Origin: Sulfurihydrogenibium sp. YO3AOP1
GTDB taxonomy: Bacteria > Aquificota > Aquificia > Aquificales > Hydrogenothermaceae
Assembly (NCBI RefSeq): GCF_000020325.1
Contig: NC_010730.1
Span: forward strand, 1,075,501-1,139,500
Direction: 5' to 3'
DNA length: 64,000 nucleotides
A program made the translations under genes and the position numbers. This document shows positions 11,041 to 20,351 of the stretch, piece by piece; position 1 is the stretch's first letter; each line of letters starts with the position of its first letter. The notes under the pieces were generated by a model that worked only from the letters and a program-made list of their open reading frames with translations, was not told the origin of the DNA and did no database searches.

Positions 11041-11604
11041 TCACATCTTTTTGTGAGAATTTATCAAATTCAAAAATTCCTCTCTTGTTTTTTGACACTC
11101 TAAGAATCTTCCTGTAAGCTTGCTTGTTACTGTGATAGATTCTGGATTTCTTACTCCTCTCATTGCCATACAAAGGTGAACTGCCTCCATTACAACGGCT
11201 ACACCTTTTGGCTGTAATTCTTTTTCAAGATATTCAGCAATTTCCGCCGTCAATCTTTCTTGAACTTGCGGTCTGTAGGAAAATTTGTTTACAACTCTAA
11301 CAATTTTAGACAATCCGCATACTTTTTTATCCGGAATGTATGCTACGTGCGCTTTTCCAAAAAAAGGAAGTAAATGATGTTCGCATAAAGAATAAAATTG
11401 AATATCTCTTACAACTACCATCTCATCGTAGCTTCCTACTTCTTCAAAGATGGTCATGTTCATTTCTCTATAACTTTCAAACTCTTCCCACATTTTAGCA
11501 ACTCTTTTTGGCGTGTCTCTTAAACCTTCTCTGTTTGGGTCTTCTCCAATACCTTCTAAAAATAATCTTATTGCCTGTTCAATCTTATTTTTGTCTATTA
11601 CCAT
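11041..11604 (-). CDS. folE: GTP cyclohydrolase I
   Basis: Converts GTP to dihydroneopterin triphosphate, first step of folate (and possibly other pterin) synthesis. 187 residues. The zinc ligands Cys74, His77 and Cys145 keep exactly the spacing of the E. coli enzyme ([12 protein letters not shown] and [11 protein letters not shown]). The family signature [20 protein letters not shown] is intact. It is the last gene of a minus-strand run (repeat protein, mtaB, CoA-binding protein, folE) with a 15-base gap upstream and a GGAG-type ribosome site. The folate enzyme FolD is at 33411-34268. No anomalies. Confidence 0.97.
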   Translation of the reverse strand: MVIDKNKIEQAIRLFLEGIGEDPNREGLRDTPKRVAKMWEEFESYREMNMTIFEEVGSYDEMVVVRDIQFYSLCEHHLLPFFGKAHVAYIPDKKVCGLSKIVRVVNKFSYRPQVQERLTAEIAEYLEKELQPKGVAVVMEAVHLCMAMRGVRNPESITVTSKLTGRFLECQKTREEFLNLINSHKKM

Positions 11605-11619
11605 TATTTTTTCTCCTTT

Positions 11620-12036
11620 TTATAGTAATCTTTGACATTCTACTTTCATACATTTGTTTGCAACTACGTTAAAACCTTTTTCTATAAGCATTTTAGCTAC
11701 TTCTTCATTATAGGTTTGAGGCTGAAACCAAAATGTTTTAAAACCTTTCTTTATAGCCTCTTCTGCTGAATATCCAACATCTGCCGGTCTTCTAAAAACA
11801 TCTACAATATCAATCTCATCCGGAATATCTAATATAGATTTATAAACCTTTTCACCAAGTATTATCTGACCTTCATATTTTGGATTTACTAAATAAATTT
11901 TAAATCCGTAGGATTTCACAACTTCTGTCACAAAATAGCTTGGTTTATGTGGTTCTGGTGAAATACCAATTACCGCAACTGTTTTACTTGATTTTAAAAC
12001 ATTTCTTATCTCTTCGTCGGTTGTCAACAATGGCAT
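11620..12036 (-). CDS. CoA-binding domain protein (YccU-like)
   Basis: 138-residue single-domain Rossmann-fold protein of the CoA_binding family. The nucleotide-binding loop is VAVIGISPEPHKPSYFV, followed by YLVNPKYEGQIILGEKVY and the family block VDVFRRPADVGYSAEEAI. Members bind CoA or a related nucleotide, but the reaction is not established. It lies 3 bases after mtaB and 15 bases before folE, so it is cotranscribed with both. A C-terminal MKVECQRLL ends the protein. No membrane segment is visible. The family call is strong; the biological role is unknown. Confidence 0.88.
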   Translation of the reverse strand: MPLLTTDEEIRNVLKSSKTVAVIGISPEPHKPSYFVTEVVKSYGFKIYLVNPKYEGQIILGEKVYKSILDIPDEIDIVDVFRRPADVGYSAEEAIKKGFKTFWFQPQTYNEEVAKMLIEKGFNVVANKCMKVECQRLL

Positions 12037-12039
12037 AGC

Positions 12040-13356
12040 TTATACCTCTACTGCTGTATTTTCTTCTCTTTCTTTTCCTATTTCTGTTAGGTTTGCTTTA
12101 ATTATTGTGTTGATAGCCTTTTCTGTCTTTATTTTTGCATGAATGTAATTTCCTGTAACTGCTATTTTATAGTCATCTCTTTCAGAGATAATTAAAAATT
12201 CCAAATCTTTGTTTATAAATCTCTTTCTAAATTCATAGTTTTTCTGATAGCTTATCTCTCTGAGTATTCTTGTCCTTTCTTTCTTTTCTTCTGGAAGGAC
12301 TTTATCTCCAAATTTTACAGCTGTTGTTCCATCTCTCTGAGAATATGTAAACACATGTATGTATGCAAAAGGAATATTATTTATTGTCTTTACAGTGTTT
12401 AAAAATGCCGTTTTATCTTCTGTTGGAAATCCTGTTATTATATCCGTTCCAATTGCTGTTTCTGGTCTTTTTGATATTATCTTTTCTACTTTTTCCATAT
12501 ACTCTTTTACTGTATAGTTTCTTTTCATATCTCTTAAAACTTTGTCATCTGCTGACTGGATGGATAGGTGAAAGTGTGGTGCTATTTTTTCTTCTGATGT
12601 TAAAAAGTCTATAAATTTATCATCAAGCTCATTTATTCCCATAGATGAAAGTCTAATCCTGTATAGATTTTCTATCTTGACAAGATTTTTTAAAAGGTCA
12701 TAAAGGGTTCCTTCTTTATGGTCGTATCCGTATTGAGATAGCTGCGTTCCTGTTAGAACAATCTCTTTAAATCCTTTGTCTACTAATATTTTAACTTGAT
12801 TTACTATCTCATCTATTTTTGCACTTCTTACCTTTCCTCTTGCAAATGGAATGATGCAAAAACTACAAAAGCTATTACAACCTTCCTGGACTTTGATTAT
12901 AGGTCTTGCTCCTTCAAAAAAGGTACTGATTTGAAAGGTTTTAAACTGATTTTCTCTAAATATGTTTTCTATAAAAACTTTGTTTTCAAATTTTTCATTT
13001 ATATAATTTTCTACTATCTCAAAAACAGCGGTTTTATGAGAATTGCCTATAACCAAGTCTATCTCTTCCATCTTTGCAAGCTCTTCTGGAGATACCTGGG
13101 CATAACAACCTGTAGCAACTACAACTGCATTAGGATTTCTTCTTTTTGCCTGTCTTATAATTTTTCTTGAAGTTCTATCTGCATCGTTCGTGACAGTGCA
13201 TGTATTTATTACATATATATCTGCTACATCTTCAAAGTCTGTAATACTATAACCTTTTACTTGAAATTGTTCTTCCAATGCAGATGTTTCAAATTGGTTC
13301 ATTCTACAACCAAGGGTTGCAAAAGCTACCTTCAAACCTTTATTTTCCAATTTCAT
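12040..13356 (-). CDS. mtaB: tRNA ms2t6A37 methylthiotransferase (MtaB-type radical SAM)
   Basis: Radical SAM methylthiotransferase that converts t6A37 to ms2t6A in tRNA. 438 residues. The N-terminal domain holds the cluster cysteines Cys17 (ATLGCRMNQFE), Cys53 (NTCTVTNDAD) and Cys84 (ATGCYAQV). The radical SAM cluster is CNSFCSFC (160-167). A C-terminal TRAM-like segment (LEFLIISERDD onward) follows. The start LGCRMNQFETSALEE points to MtaB rather than MiaB or RimO. The ATG overlaps the upstream repeat-protein gene by 17 bases, and the downstream gene begins 3 bases later. Complete and ordinary. Confidence 0.93.
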   Translation of the reverse strand: MKLENKGLKVAFATLGCRMNQFETSALEEQFQVKGYSITDFEDVADIYVINTCTVTNDADRTSRKIIRQAKRRNPNAVVVATGCYAQVSPEELAKMEEIDLVIGNSHKTAVFEIVENYINEKFENKVFIENIFRENQFKTFQISTFFEGARPIIKVQEGCNSFCSFCIIPFARGKVRSAKIDEIVNQVKILVDKGFKEIVLTGTQLSQYGYDHKEGTLYDLLKNLVKIENLYRIRLSSMGINELDDKFIDFLTSEEKIAPHFHLSIQSADDKVLRDMKRNYTVKEYMEKVEKIISKRPETAIGTDIITGFPTEDKTAFLNTVKTINNIPFAYIHVFTYSQRDGTTAVKFGDKVLPEEKKERTRILREISYQKNYEFRKRFINKDLEFLIISERDDYKIAVTGNYIHAKIKTEKAINTIIKANLTEIGKEREENTAVEV

Positions 13357-13987
13357 CTACTGCCTTTTCTAAATCTCCATGTTTTAGTATTTCAATTAGT
13401 TTATGTTCATCAAATTCTTTTGTCAATCTTTCACCTGTTTTTAGGTCAAAGATATAAAAGATCTCATTTCCAAAGCTTCCAACGAAGTAGGTTCCTCTTC
13501 CAATTATAACGCCTGCAATGACCGATGATTTAAAATCTTCTGTAAGCTTTTCTCCTGTCTCTACATCATAGATTGCATATTTGCCGTTCTTCTTGCCCCA
13601 AAAGTATTTACTTTCTCCTGTCAAAGCTCCTCTATCTCTTATCTTTTCAAAATCATCTGTCTTTTTACCTTCTAATGTGTATAGAGCTTCCATTCCATCT
13701 TTTAAAGCCAAATAATAAGGAGATTGATTTTTAACAATTCCTTTTGTGTATATCCAATCAAAACTATCTGATACTGGATTTAAAGCTTTGTTAAATATCT
13801 GCCATTTAAGATTTTTTAAATGTTTAAGACAGTCTGGTTTGTCTTTGACTATTTCTTTTGATGCAACAAAAAAATCAGATTCACCTTTTGCCAATCCTTC
13901 TTTAAAAACGTATCCAAATTTAACATCTGGATTTGTATCAAAGTAAAAATAAAGCTCTGTTTCTATAAGTTTCAAACAAACCTCCAT
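13340..13987 (-). CDS. Hypothetical protein with WG-like repeats
   Basis: 215 residues, no signal peptide or membrane segment. The second half is built of about three degenerate units of roughly 40 residues, each with an aromatic-rich strand and a turn like YDVETGEKLTEDF or FDLKTGERLTKEF, separated by G-x-Y-F blocks. The pattern resembles WG or beta-propeller-type repeats. I do not recognise the family with certainty. It overlaps mtaB by 17 bases and heads that operon. The ATG has no strong ribosome site. A scaffold or binding role is a guess from the repeat architecture only. Confidence 0.65.
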   Translation of the reverse strand: MEVCLKLIETELYFYFDTNPDVKFGYVFKEGLAKGESDFFVASKEIVKDKPDCLKHLKNLKWQIFNKALNPVSDSFDWIYTKGIVKNQSPYYLALKDGMEALYTLEGKKTDDFEKIRDRGALTGESKYFWGKKNGKYAIYDVETGEKLTEDFKSSVIAGVIIGRGTYFVGSFGNEIFYIFDLKTGERLTKEFDEHKLIEILKHGDLEKAVDEIGK

Positions 13988-14278
13988 GATAGAATATTTG
14001 ATTATTTTAAAGAAATTAAGAGTTTATTTTTATGTTTTACAGCATAAGGAAAAGACTATAGTCCGAAAGATCTCATCTTTTAGAAGAGGTGAGAAAGTGA
14101 GTAAGCGAATAAGTGAGAGGTAAAAGGATGGAGATTCTTTACTTCGTTCAGAATGACAGATAAAAGGTTAATTAATTTTTGGACTTAGTTGAAATTTGGA
14201 ACACCCTCGCATAAAGATAAAAAGACTTTTAAATCTTGAAACTTTCATCTCAACTCACTTCTCACTTACTACCAATAA
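13988..14278. repeat. Hairpin-module remnants upstream of the type-2 element
   Basis: Degenerate module A around 14046-14074 (ACTATAGTCCGAAAGATCTC), module B at 14130-14158 (GAGATTCTTTACTTCGTTCA), and type-2 end fragments (AATTTTTGGAC and GAAATTTGGAACACCC) around 14174-14207. I see nothing else in this stretch. Confidence 0.65.
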
Positions 14279-14479
14279 GAGTATGTTCTAAAATTTTTTA
14301 ATGTCGTAGAATGTATATGAAAACTTCACCTTTGGCTGTCATCCTGAGGACTTTAGTCCGAAGGATCTCCTCTTTTTAAAAGGTGAAAAAGTGAGTAAGT
14401 GAGAGGTAAAAGGACGGAGATTCTTCGCTTCGCTCAGAATGACCGATCAAAAGGTTATTTAAATTTTAGAACATCCTCT
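14279..14479. repeat. MITE-like element, type 2, nearly complete
   Basis: The left end is GAGTATGTTCTAAAATTTTT (14279-14298) and the inverted right end is AAATTTTAGAACATCCTC (14461-14478). Module A is at 14337-14370 and module B at 14416-14443, in inverted arrangement. It ends about 55 bases before glyQ and may set the 5' border of that operon's promoter region. Confidence 0.8.
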
Positions 14480-14535
14480 CATCATTAAACTATGTTAAAA
14501 TATTTTAACCTTAATTATCAAAATGGAGATACTAA

Positions 14536-15429
14536 ATGACATTTCAAGATATAATTATGACTCTCCAAAAATTCTGGGTAGAAAAAGGCTGTATTTTATG
14601 GCAGCCTTATGACATAGAAGTTGGTGCTGGAACGATGAATCCGGCAACCTTTTTAAGAGTTCTTGGACCTGAGCCTTGGAATGTTTGCTACGTTGAACCA
14701 TCAAGAAGACCAAAAGACGGAAGATACGGAGAAAATCCAAACAGACTTCAACATTACTATCAATTTCAAGTAATACTAAAACCAACGCCGGAAAATCCAC
14801 ATGAGTTATACCTTGAAAGTTTGCAAGCTCTTGGTATAGACCTTACAATGCATGATATTAGATTTGTTGAAGATGATTGGGAAAGTCCGACACTTGGAGC
14901 TTGGGGGCTTGGTTGGGAAGTTTGGCTTGATGGTATGGAAATAACTCAATTCACATACTTCCAGCAAGCAGGAAGCTTAGATTTACCAGAAATTAGCGTA
15001 GAAATTACCTACGGACTTGAAAGAATAGCAACCTATTTACAAGGCAAAGATAGTGTTTATGACATAGTTTGGGCAGAAGGTTTAACATACGGAGATATCT
15101 ATAAAGAAGCAGAAAGACAATGGTCTATTCACAACTTTGAAGTTGTAGATGTAGATTTTCTTATTAAAACCTTTGATATGTATGAACAGGAAGGATATAA
15201 ACTTATATCTTTAAACCTACCTATCCCGGCTTATGATTATGCTTTAAAATGTTCACATACATTTAACTTGCTTGATGCAAGAGGTGCATTATCTGTTAAC
15301 GAGAGGGCAAGATATATTGCGAGAGTAAGAAATCTTGCAAGAGAATGTGCAAAAGCATTTGTAAAACACAGAGAAGAGCTTGGATATCCGTTAATAAAAA
15401 GGAGAGATGATGAAGTCTTATCTACTTGA
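14536..15429 (+). CDS. glyQ: Glycyl-tRNA synthetase alpha subunit
   Basis: Catalytic alpha subunit of the heterotetrameric bacterial glycyl-tRNA synthetase, 297 residues. Diagnostic blocks are [56 protein letters not shown], and [18 protein letters not shown]. The ATG at 14536 follows GGAG. It overlaps glyS by 20 bases, so the two subunits are translationally coupled, and ppsA follows. The C-terminal end ([19 protein letters not shown]) is intact. No anomalies. Confidence 0.98.
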   Translation: MTFQDIIMTLQKFWVEKGCILWQPYDIEVGAGTMNPATFLRVLGPEPWNVCYVEPSRRPKDGRYGENPNRLQHYYQFQVILKPTPENPHELYLESLQALGIDLTMHDIRFVEDDWESPTLGAWGLGWEVWLDGMEITQFTYFQQAGSLDLPEISVEITYGLERIATYLQGKDSVYDIVWAEGLTYGDIYKEAERQWSIHNFEVVDVDFLIKTFDMYEQEGYKLISLNLPIPAYDYALKCSHTFNLLDARGALSVNERARYIARVRNLARECAKAFVKHREELGYPLIKRRDDEVLST

Positions 15430-17446
15430 AATAGGGTGCGAAGAGCTTCCACCAAAAGCTATATTAACGTACAAAGAATTTTTAAAAGAATACGCACACC
15501 AGACATTTAAAGACTTTTTTATTTACAATTCTCCAGAAAACATAAAAATATACGCAACGCCAAGAAGATTAGCAGTCTTAATAAAAAATCTCAAAAAAAA
15601 GCAAGATAATCAAAAAATTACATTAATTGGACCTCCATACAAGGTAGCCGTTGACAGCGAAGGTAAATTTACAAAAGCAGCATTATCTTTTGCAGAAAAA
15701 AACAATATACCGCTTGAAAAGCTTGAAAAAATCACAACAGAAAAAGGCGAGTACTTAGGAGCCACCATAGAAAAAGAAGGAGAAAGCTTAGAATTATTTA
15801 TCAAACACAAAATCCCACAGCTGTTTAATCAATTTCCACAGCTTAAATCTATGAAATGGAACAACTCAGATTATAGATTTCCAAGACCAATAAGATGGAT
15901 AGTGTCTTTGCTAGATGATAAAGTTATAGAATTTGAAGTTGCATCAGTAAAAACAGATAGGTTTACACATCTTCACAGATTTATGACAAAGCCAATTGGA
16001 AGAGGAGAAAGAAAAGATATAAACCATGCAAATGACTATGAAGAAATCACAAAGCTTGGATACATAATAGCAAACTTTGAAGACAGAAAACACTCAATTA
16101 AAACCCAGTACGAAGGCTTTGCAAGACAGTTAAACGCAAGCATTATAGAAGATGATGAGCTTATCGATGAAATAACATGTTTAACAGAGTTCCCGGTTGG
16201 CATAGTAGGAGATTTTTCACCTGAATATCTTACACTTCCAAAAGAAGTTATCATTACAGTTTGCAAGCACCACCAAAGATATCTAAACTTTGAAAAAGAT
16301 GGAAAGCTAATTCCAAAATTCCTTGCTTTTTCAAACAATGCAGTAAAAGATAGGGATATAGTAAAAAATGGCTATGAAAAAGTTTTAAGAGCAAGATTAG
16401 AAGATGCTTTATTCTTCTACAAAGAAGACTTAAAGAAAAAACTTGATGATAATATAGAAAAGCTTAAAGGTATTCAGTTCCATGAAAAGCTTGGCTCTAT
16501 GTATGACAAAGTATTGAGAAACTTAGAACTTGCTTTAAAATTAGCTGATTTAACCGGATACAAAGATGCTGAAAAAATAAAAAGAGCAGTTATGCTTTCT
16601 AAGGCTGATTTACTTACAGAAATGGTAAAAGAGTTTGACGAGCTACAAGGCATAATGGGAATGTATTACAGCCAAAAACAAGGAGAAGAGGAAGAAATAT
16701 CAAAATCAATCTATGAGCACTACCTTCCAAAAACAGCAGAAGACAACATTCCAGAAACAAACCTTGGAACGCTTCTTGCATTAGCAGACAAACTTGATAC
16801 TGTAATTTCTTTCATAAAAATTGGAGAGCTTCCAAAACCATCAGCCGACCCATTTGGAATAAGAAGAAACGCAATAGGAATAGTAAGGCTTTTAGTTGAG
16901 AAAGAGATAGATTTAGATTTAAGGAAAGTCATAGATGATGAAAGTATTTTAGATTTTATACTGTCAAGATTAGAAAGCTATCTTCAGTCAAAAGGCTACA
17001 AGACTGACATCATAAATGCTGTACTATCTCTAAAAGATGGAAATATATACAGAAATTATCTAAAAGTAAAGGCATTATCACAGCTAAGAAACCTACCGGA
17101 CTATGAAAACGTGATAATGGTATTTAAAAGAGTTGGAAATATCATTCCAGAAGATTTTAAATTTTCAAACGTTGATGTAAACTTATTAGTATCACAGCCA
17201 GAAAAAGAACTTTACAAAAAATTTATAGAAATTAAAGATAAATTTAAACGGTTTATTGAAAACAAAGATTACGATAAAGCCTTAGGATTATTGCTTGAAT
17301 TAAAGCCATACATAGACAGATTTTTTGACAATGTTATGATAATGGTAGAAGATGAAAAACTTAAAAATAACAGACTAAGTCTGCTGAAAGAAATCAACGA
17401 TTTATTTAGAAATATAGCAGATTTTACAAAATTAATTGGAGGTTAA
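15410..17446 (+). CDS. glyS: Glycyl-tRNA synthetase beta subunit
   Basis: tRNA-binding beta subunit paired with GlyQ, 678 residues. N-terminal [48 protein letters not shown] and [17 protein letters not shown] are typical. The C terminus carries the helical anticodon-binding-type domain ([18 protein letters not shown]). Two ATGs are in tandem (15407 and 15410); I chose the second because AAGGAG then has a 5-base spacer. It overlaps glyQ, and ppsA starts 5 bases after its stop. Confidence 0.97.
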   Translation: MKSYLLEIGCEELPPKAILTYKEFLKEYAHQTFKDFFIYNSPENIKIYATPRRLAVLIKNLKKKQDNQKITLIGPPYKVAVDSEGKFTKAALSFAEKNNIPLEKLEKITTEKGEYLGATIEKEGESLELFIKHKIPQLFNQFPQLKSMKWNNSDYRFPRPIRWIVSLLDDKVIEFEVASVKTDRFTHLHRFMTKPIGRGERKDINHANDYEEITKLGYIIANFEDRKHSIKTQYEGFARQLNASIIEDDELIDEITCLTEFPVGIVGDFSPEYLTLPKEVIITVCKHHQRYLNFEKDGKLIPKFLAFSNNAVKDRDIVKNGYEKVLRARLEDALFFYKEDLKKKLDDNIEKLKGIQFHEKLGSMYDKVLRNLELALKLADLTGYKDAEKIKRAVMLSKADLLTEMVKEFDELQGIMGMYYSQKQGEEEEISKSIYEHYLPKTAEDNIPETNLGTLLALADKLDTVISFIKIGELPKPSADPFGIRRNAIGIVRLLVEKEIDLDLRKVIDDESILDFILSRLESYLQSKGYKTDIINAVLSLKDGNIYRNYLKVKALSQLRNLPDYENVIMVFKRVGNIIPEDFKFSNVDVNLLVSQPEKELYKKFIEIKDKFKRFIENKDYDKALGLLLELKPYIDRFFDNVMIMVEDEKLKNNRLSLLKEINDLFRNIADFTKLIGG

Positions 17447-17451
17447 TCAAT

Positions 17452-19881
17452 ATGGCTGAAAAGCTTGTAATGTGGCTTAACGAAGTGGGTATGGAGGACA
17501 TAGAGTTAGTAGGTGGTAAAAATGCATCTCTTGGTGAGATGATAAAAGGACTTTCATCTATCGGTGTAAAAATTCCAATGGGGTTTGTTGTAACATCTAA
17601 AGCTTATCATTACTTTATTGATTACAACAATCTAAGAGACAAAATTCGTGAAATTTTAGCAGGTTTAGACCCAAATAACATTGAAGACTTATCAAGAAGA
17701 GGTTTAACAATAAGAGAACTAATTAAAGGTGGACGTTTTCCGGAAGATTTAAAAAATGAGATACTAAAAGCGTATGAAGAATTAAGCAAAATGTATGGTC
17801 AGTTTAGAGTTGACGTTGCTGTAAGGTCTTCTTCTACTGCTGAAGACTTACCAAATGCATCCTTTGCGGGTCAGCAAGATACATACTTAAATATCAAAGG
17901 CGATGAGACATTACTATCAGCTATAAGAAGCTGTTTTGCTTCTTTATTTACAGATAGAGCTATTTCTTACAGAGAGGCATTTAAATTTGACCATTTTGCA
18001 ATAGGGCTTGCTGTAGGCGTACAAAAGATGGTTAGGTCTGACCTTGCAGCATCCGGTGTTTCATTCTCCATAGACTCTGACAGTGGATTTAAAGATGTAG
18101 TTTTAATAAATGCATCTTACGGACTTGGTGAGATGGTAGTACAAGGTGCAGTTACTCCGGACGAATTCTTAGTATTTAAACCAACTCTAAAAGAGGGATA
18201 CGAAGCAATTATAGAGAAAAAACTTGGAAGAAAGACACACAAAATGGTTTATGGAACAGACCCAGATGAAAGAACAAAAATTGTAGCAGTTTCTAAAGAA
18301 GAACAGGCTAAATTCTGCCTTGAAGACCATGAAGTTTTAAAGCTTGCAAAATGGGTAACGTCAATAGAAGAGTACTATACAAACAAATATGGAAAATGGA
18401 CACCTATGGACGTAGAATGGGCAAAAGATGGAGAGTTAAATGAGTTGTTTGTAGTTCAGGCAAGACCGGAGACAATCCATTCAAGAAAAGACCATTCTAA
18501 GATAATCACATATAAAATAACAGAACCCTACGAGGAAAGAATTAAGAAAAGAATCTTAGAAGGTATAGCGGTAGGTGATAAAGTAGCCTTTGGAAAAGTA
18601 AGAATATTACATGATTTAGAAGATGCAAAAGAGTTTCAAGCAGGAGAGGTTCTTGTTACAGATATGACAGACCCGGACTGGGAACCAATCATGAAAAAAG
18701 CGGCTGCAATAGTAACAAATAAAGGCGGAAGAACTTGCCACGCAGCAATTGTAGCGAGAGAGCTTGGCGTTCCGGCAGTAGTTGGAACAGGAAATGCAAC
18801 AGAAGTACTTGAAAACGGAAGAGAAGTTACTGTTTCTTGTGCAGAAGGTGAAAGAGGCTATGTATACGAAGGAAAAATAGAGTTTGAAGTAGAAGAGTTT
18901 GACTTAAAAGATTTACCAAAAACTAAGACTCCGATAATGATGAACGTGGCATCACCGGAAGGAGCGTTTGACCTTTCATTCTTGCCAAACGCAGGCGTTG
19001 GTCTTGCAAGAGAAGAGTTTATTATCAATAACTACATCTCAATCCACCCATTAGCTTTAATAAAATTTGATGAAATCAAGCAGAAAGACCCGGAATTAGC
19101 TGAAATTATTGAAGATAAAACATTTGGATATGAAAACAAAGAAGAGTACTATGTTAAAAAACTTTCCTATGGTATAGCTAAGATTGCTGCTGCTTTCTAT
19201 CCTAAGCCGGTTATTGTTAGGTTCTCTGACTTTAAATCAAACGAATATGCAAACCTTATAGGTGGAAAATACTTTGAACCAGAAGAAGAAAACCCAATGA
19301 TTGGATTCAGAGGAGCTTCAAGATATTATTCCGAATTTTTCAAACCGGCATTTGGACTTGAATGTAAAGCAATTTTAAGAGTAAGAAACAAAATGGGTCT
19401 TAAAAACGTCATCGTAATGGTTCCATTCTGTAGAACACCGGAAGAAGCTAAGAAAGTTTTAGAAGTCATGGAAGAGTACGGACTTAAAAAAGGTGAAAAC
19501 GGATTACAAGTTTATGTAATGTGTGAATTACCATCAAACGTAATCTTGGCTGACCAGTTTGCTGAATACTTTGATGGATTTTCTATCGGTTCAAACGACT
19601 TAACACAACTCACACTTGGATTAGATAGAGACTCTTCACTTGTTGCACACTTATACGATGAAAGGAATGAAGCTGTAAAAAGAATGATTTCTCAAGTAAT
19701 TAAAACAGCAAAAGAAAAAGGAAAGAAAATCGGAATCTGCGGTCAAGGTCCTTCTGACTTCCCAGACTTTGCACAGTTCTTAGTAGAACAAGGAATAGAT
19801 ACAATTTCAATTAATCCCGACTCTATTATCAAAACAACGAAAGCAATCTACGAAATAGAGAAAAAACTCGGCTTAAATTAA
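17452..19881 (+). CDS. ppsA: Phosphoenolpyruvate synthase
   Basis: Makes phosphoenolpyruvate from pyruvate and ATP, with AMP and phosphate as products. 809 residues. The N-terminal ATP-binding domain has LVGGKNASLGEM and VRSSSTAEDLPNASFAGQQD. The phosphohistidine domain has GGRTCHAAIVARELG with His430. The C-terminal PEP/pyruvate domain has GFSIGSNDLTQLTLGLDRDS and IGICGQGPSD. In a reductive TCA autotroph it links pyruvate to gluconeogenesis, working with enolase. It is 5 bases behind glyS and is followed by a strong terminator. Complete. Confidence 0.97.
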   Translation: MAEKLVMWLNEVGMEDIELVGGKNASLGEMIKGLSSIGVKIPMGFVVTSKAYHYFIDYNNLRDKIREILAGLDPNNIEDLSRRGLTIRELIKGGRFPEDLKNEILKAYEELSKMYGQFRVDVAVRSSSTAEDLPNASFAGQQDTYLNIKGDETLLSAIRSCFASLFTDRAISYREAFKFDHFAIGLAVGVQKMVRSDLAASGVSFSIDSDSGFKDVVLINASYGLGEMVVQGAVTPDEFLVFKPTLKEGYEAIIEKKLGRKTHKMVYGTDPDERTKIVAVSKEEQAKFCLEDHEVLKLAKWVTSIEEYYTNKYGKWTPMDVEWAKDGELNELFVVQARPETIHSRKDHSKIITYKITEPYEERIKKRILEGIAVGDKVAFGKVRILHDLEDAKEFQAGEVLVTDMTDPDWEPIMKKAAAIVTNKGGRTCHAAIVARELGVPAVVGTGNATEVLENGREVTVSCAEGERGYVYEGKIEFEVEEFDLKDLPKTKTPIMMNVASPEGAFDLSFLPNAGVGLAREEFIINNYISIHPLALIKFDEIKQKDPELAEIIEDKTFGYENKEEYYVKKLSYGIAKIAAAFYPKPVIVRFSDFKSNEYANLIGGKYFEPEEENPMIGFRGASRYYSEFFKPAFGLECKAILRVRNKMGLKNVIVMVPFCRTPEEAKKVLEVMEEYGLKKGENGLQVYVMCELPSNVILADQFAEYFDGFSIGSNDLTQLTLGLDRDSSLVAHLYDERNEAVKRMISQVIKTAKEKGKKIGICGQGPSDFPDFAQFLVEQGIDTISINPDSIIKTTKAIYEIEKKLGLN

Positions 19882-19894
19882 CTATAAATGACAC

Positions 19895-19922
19895 GGAGAC
19901 CTAAACGGTCTCCATTTTTTTT
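19895..19922 (+). terminator. Rho-independent terminator of glyQ-glyS-ppsA
   Basis: Perfect 7-bp stem GGAGACC / GGTCTCC with a 5-base loop, followed by A and eight T, 13 bases after the ppsA stop. Confidence 0.92.
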
Positions 19923-20036
19923 AATAATTTCAAAATTAACAATTGCATAAAATAATCCACCTAAGCTAATGAAATCATCAGAAGAAAAGCAAAAGAATTA
20001 TCTAAGACTTTAACAAAGATTGTCTCAAATTCTAAC

Positions 20037-20213
20037 AAGAGTGTCTCAAAATTCTCGTAAGCTTACCTTTCTGTATCATCCTGAGGCTTGCAAGCCAGAG
20101 GATCTCCTCTTTTAAATAAGGCGAGAAGGTAAGTAAGTGAGAAAATGAGAGGTAAAGGTGGAGATTCTTCGCTTCGCTCAGAATGACGACGATGTTGGTT
20201 TTTGGAACGACTT
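20037..20213. repeat. MITE-like element, type 2
   Basis: The left end is AGAGTGTCTCAAAATTCT (from 20037) and the inverted right end is GGTTTTTGGAACGACTT (20197-20213). Module A variant at 20073-20107 has inner stem GGCTTGCAAGCC; module B at 20160-20188. A fragment of another module A and a type-2 end (AAACTTACAAAAATTTTAAAAC) follow to about 20284. Most of the gap between ppsA and aclA is this material. Confidence 0.78.
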
Positions 20214-20317
20214 CCAAATTCTAACTTCGCACTAAAGTCCTCACGATGACTGGTAAATGTAAACTTACAAAAATTTTAAAACAGTTTTATACTTTTAATC
20301 TGAATTTAAACAAGACA

Positions 20318-20337
20318 GGGCAGGATTAATCCTGCCC
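20318..20337 (-). terminator. Hairpin after aclA, probable terminator
   Basis: Perfect palindrome GGGCAGGATTAATCCTGCCC 15 bases past the aclA stop. The following bases in the aclA direction are TGTCTTGTTT, an imperfect T tract. Confidence 0.7.
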
Positions 20338-20351
20338 CAGAGATTTATATG

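Noticed and set aside
10904-11173. A minus-strand frame of 89 codons overlapping the start of the folE 3' region
   Set aside because: It runs through a type-2 element and out of frame through folE; no family motif and no ribosome site.
13988-14535. tRNA or other structured RNA gene in the larger gaps
   Set aside because: The strong hairpins there are all explained by modules A and B; no cloverleaf with a TTCGAATC-type arm was found in any gap.
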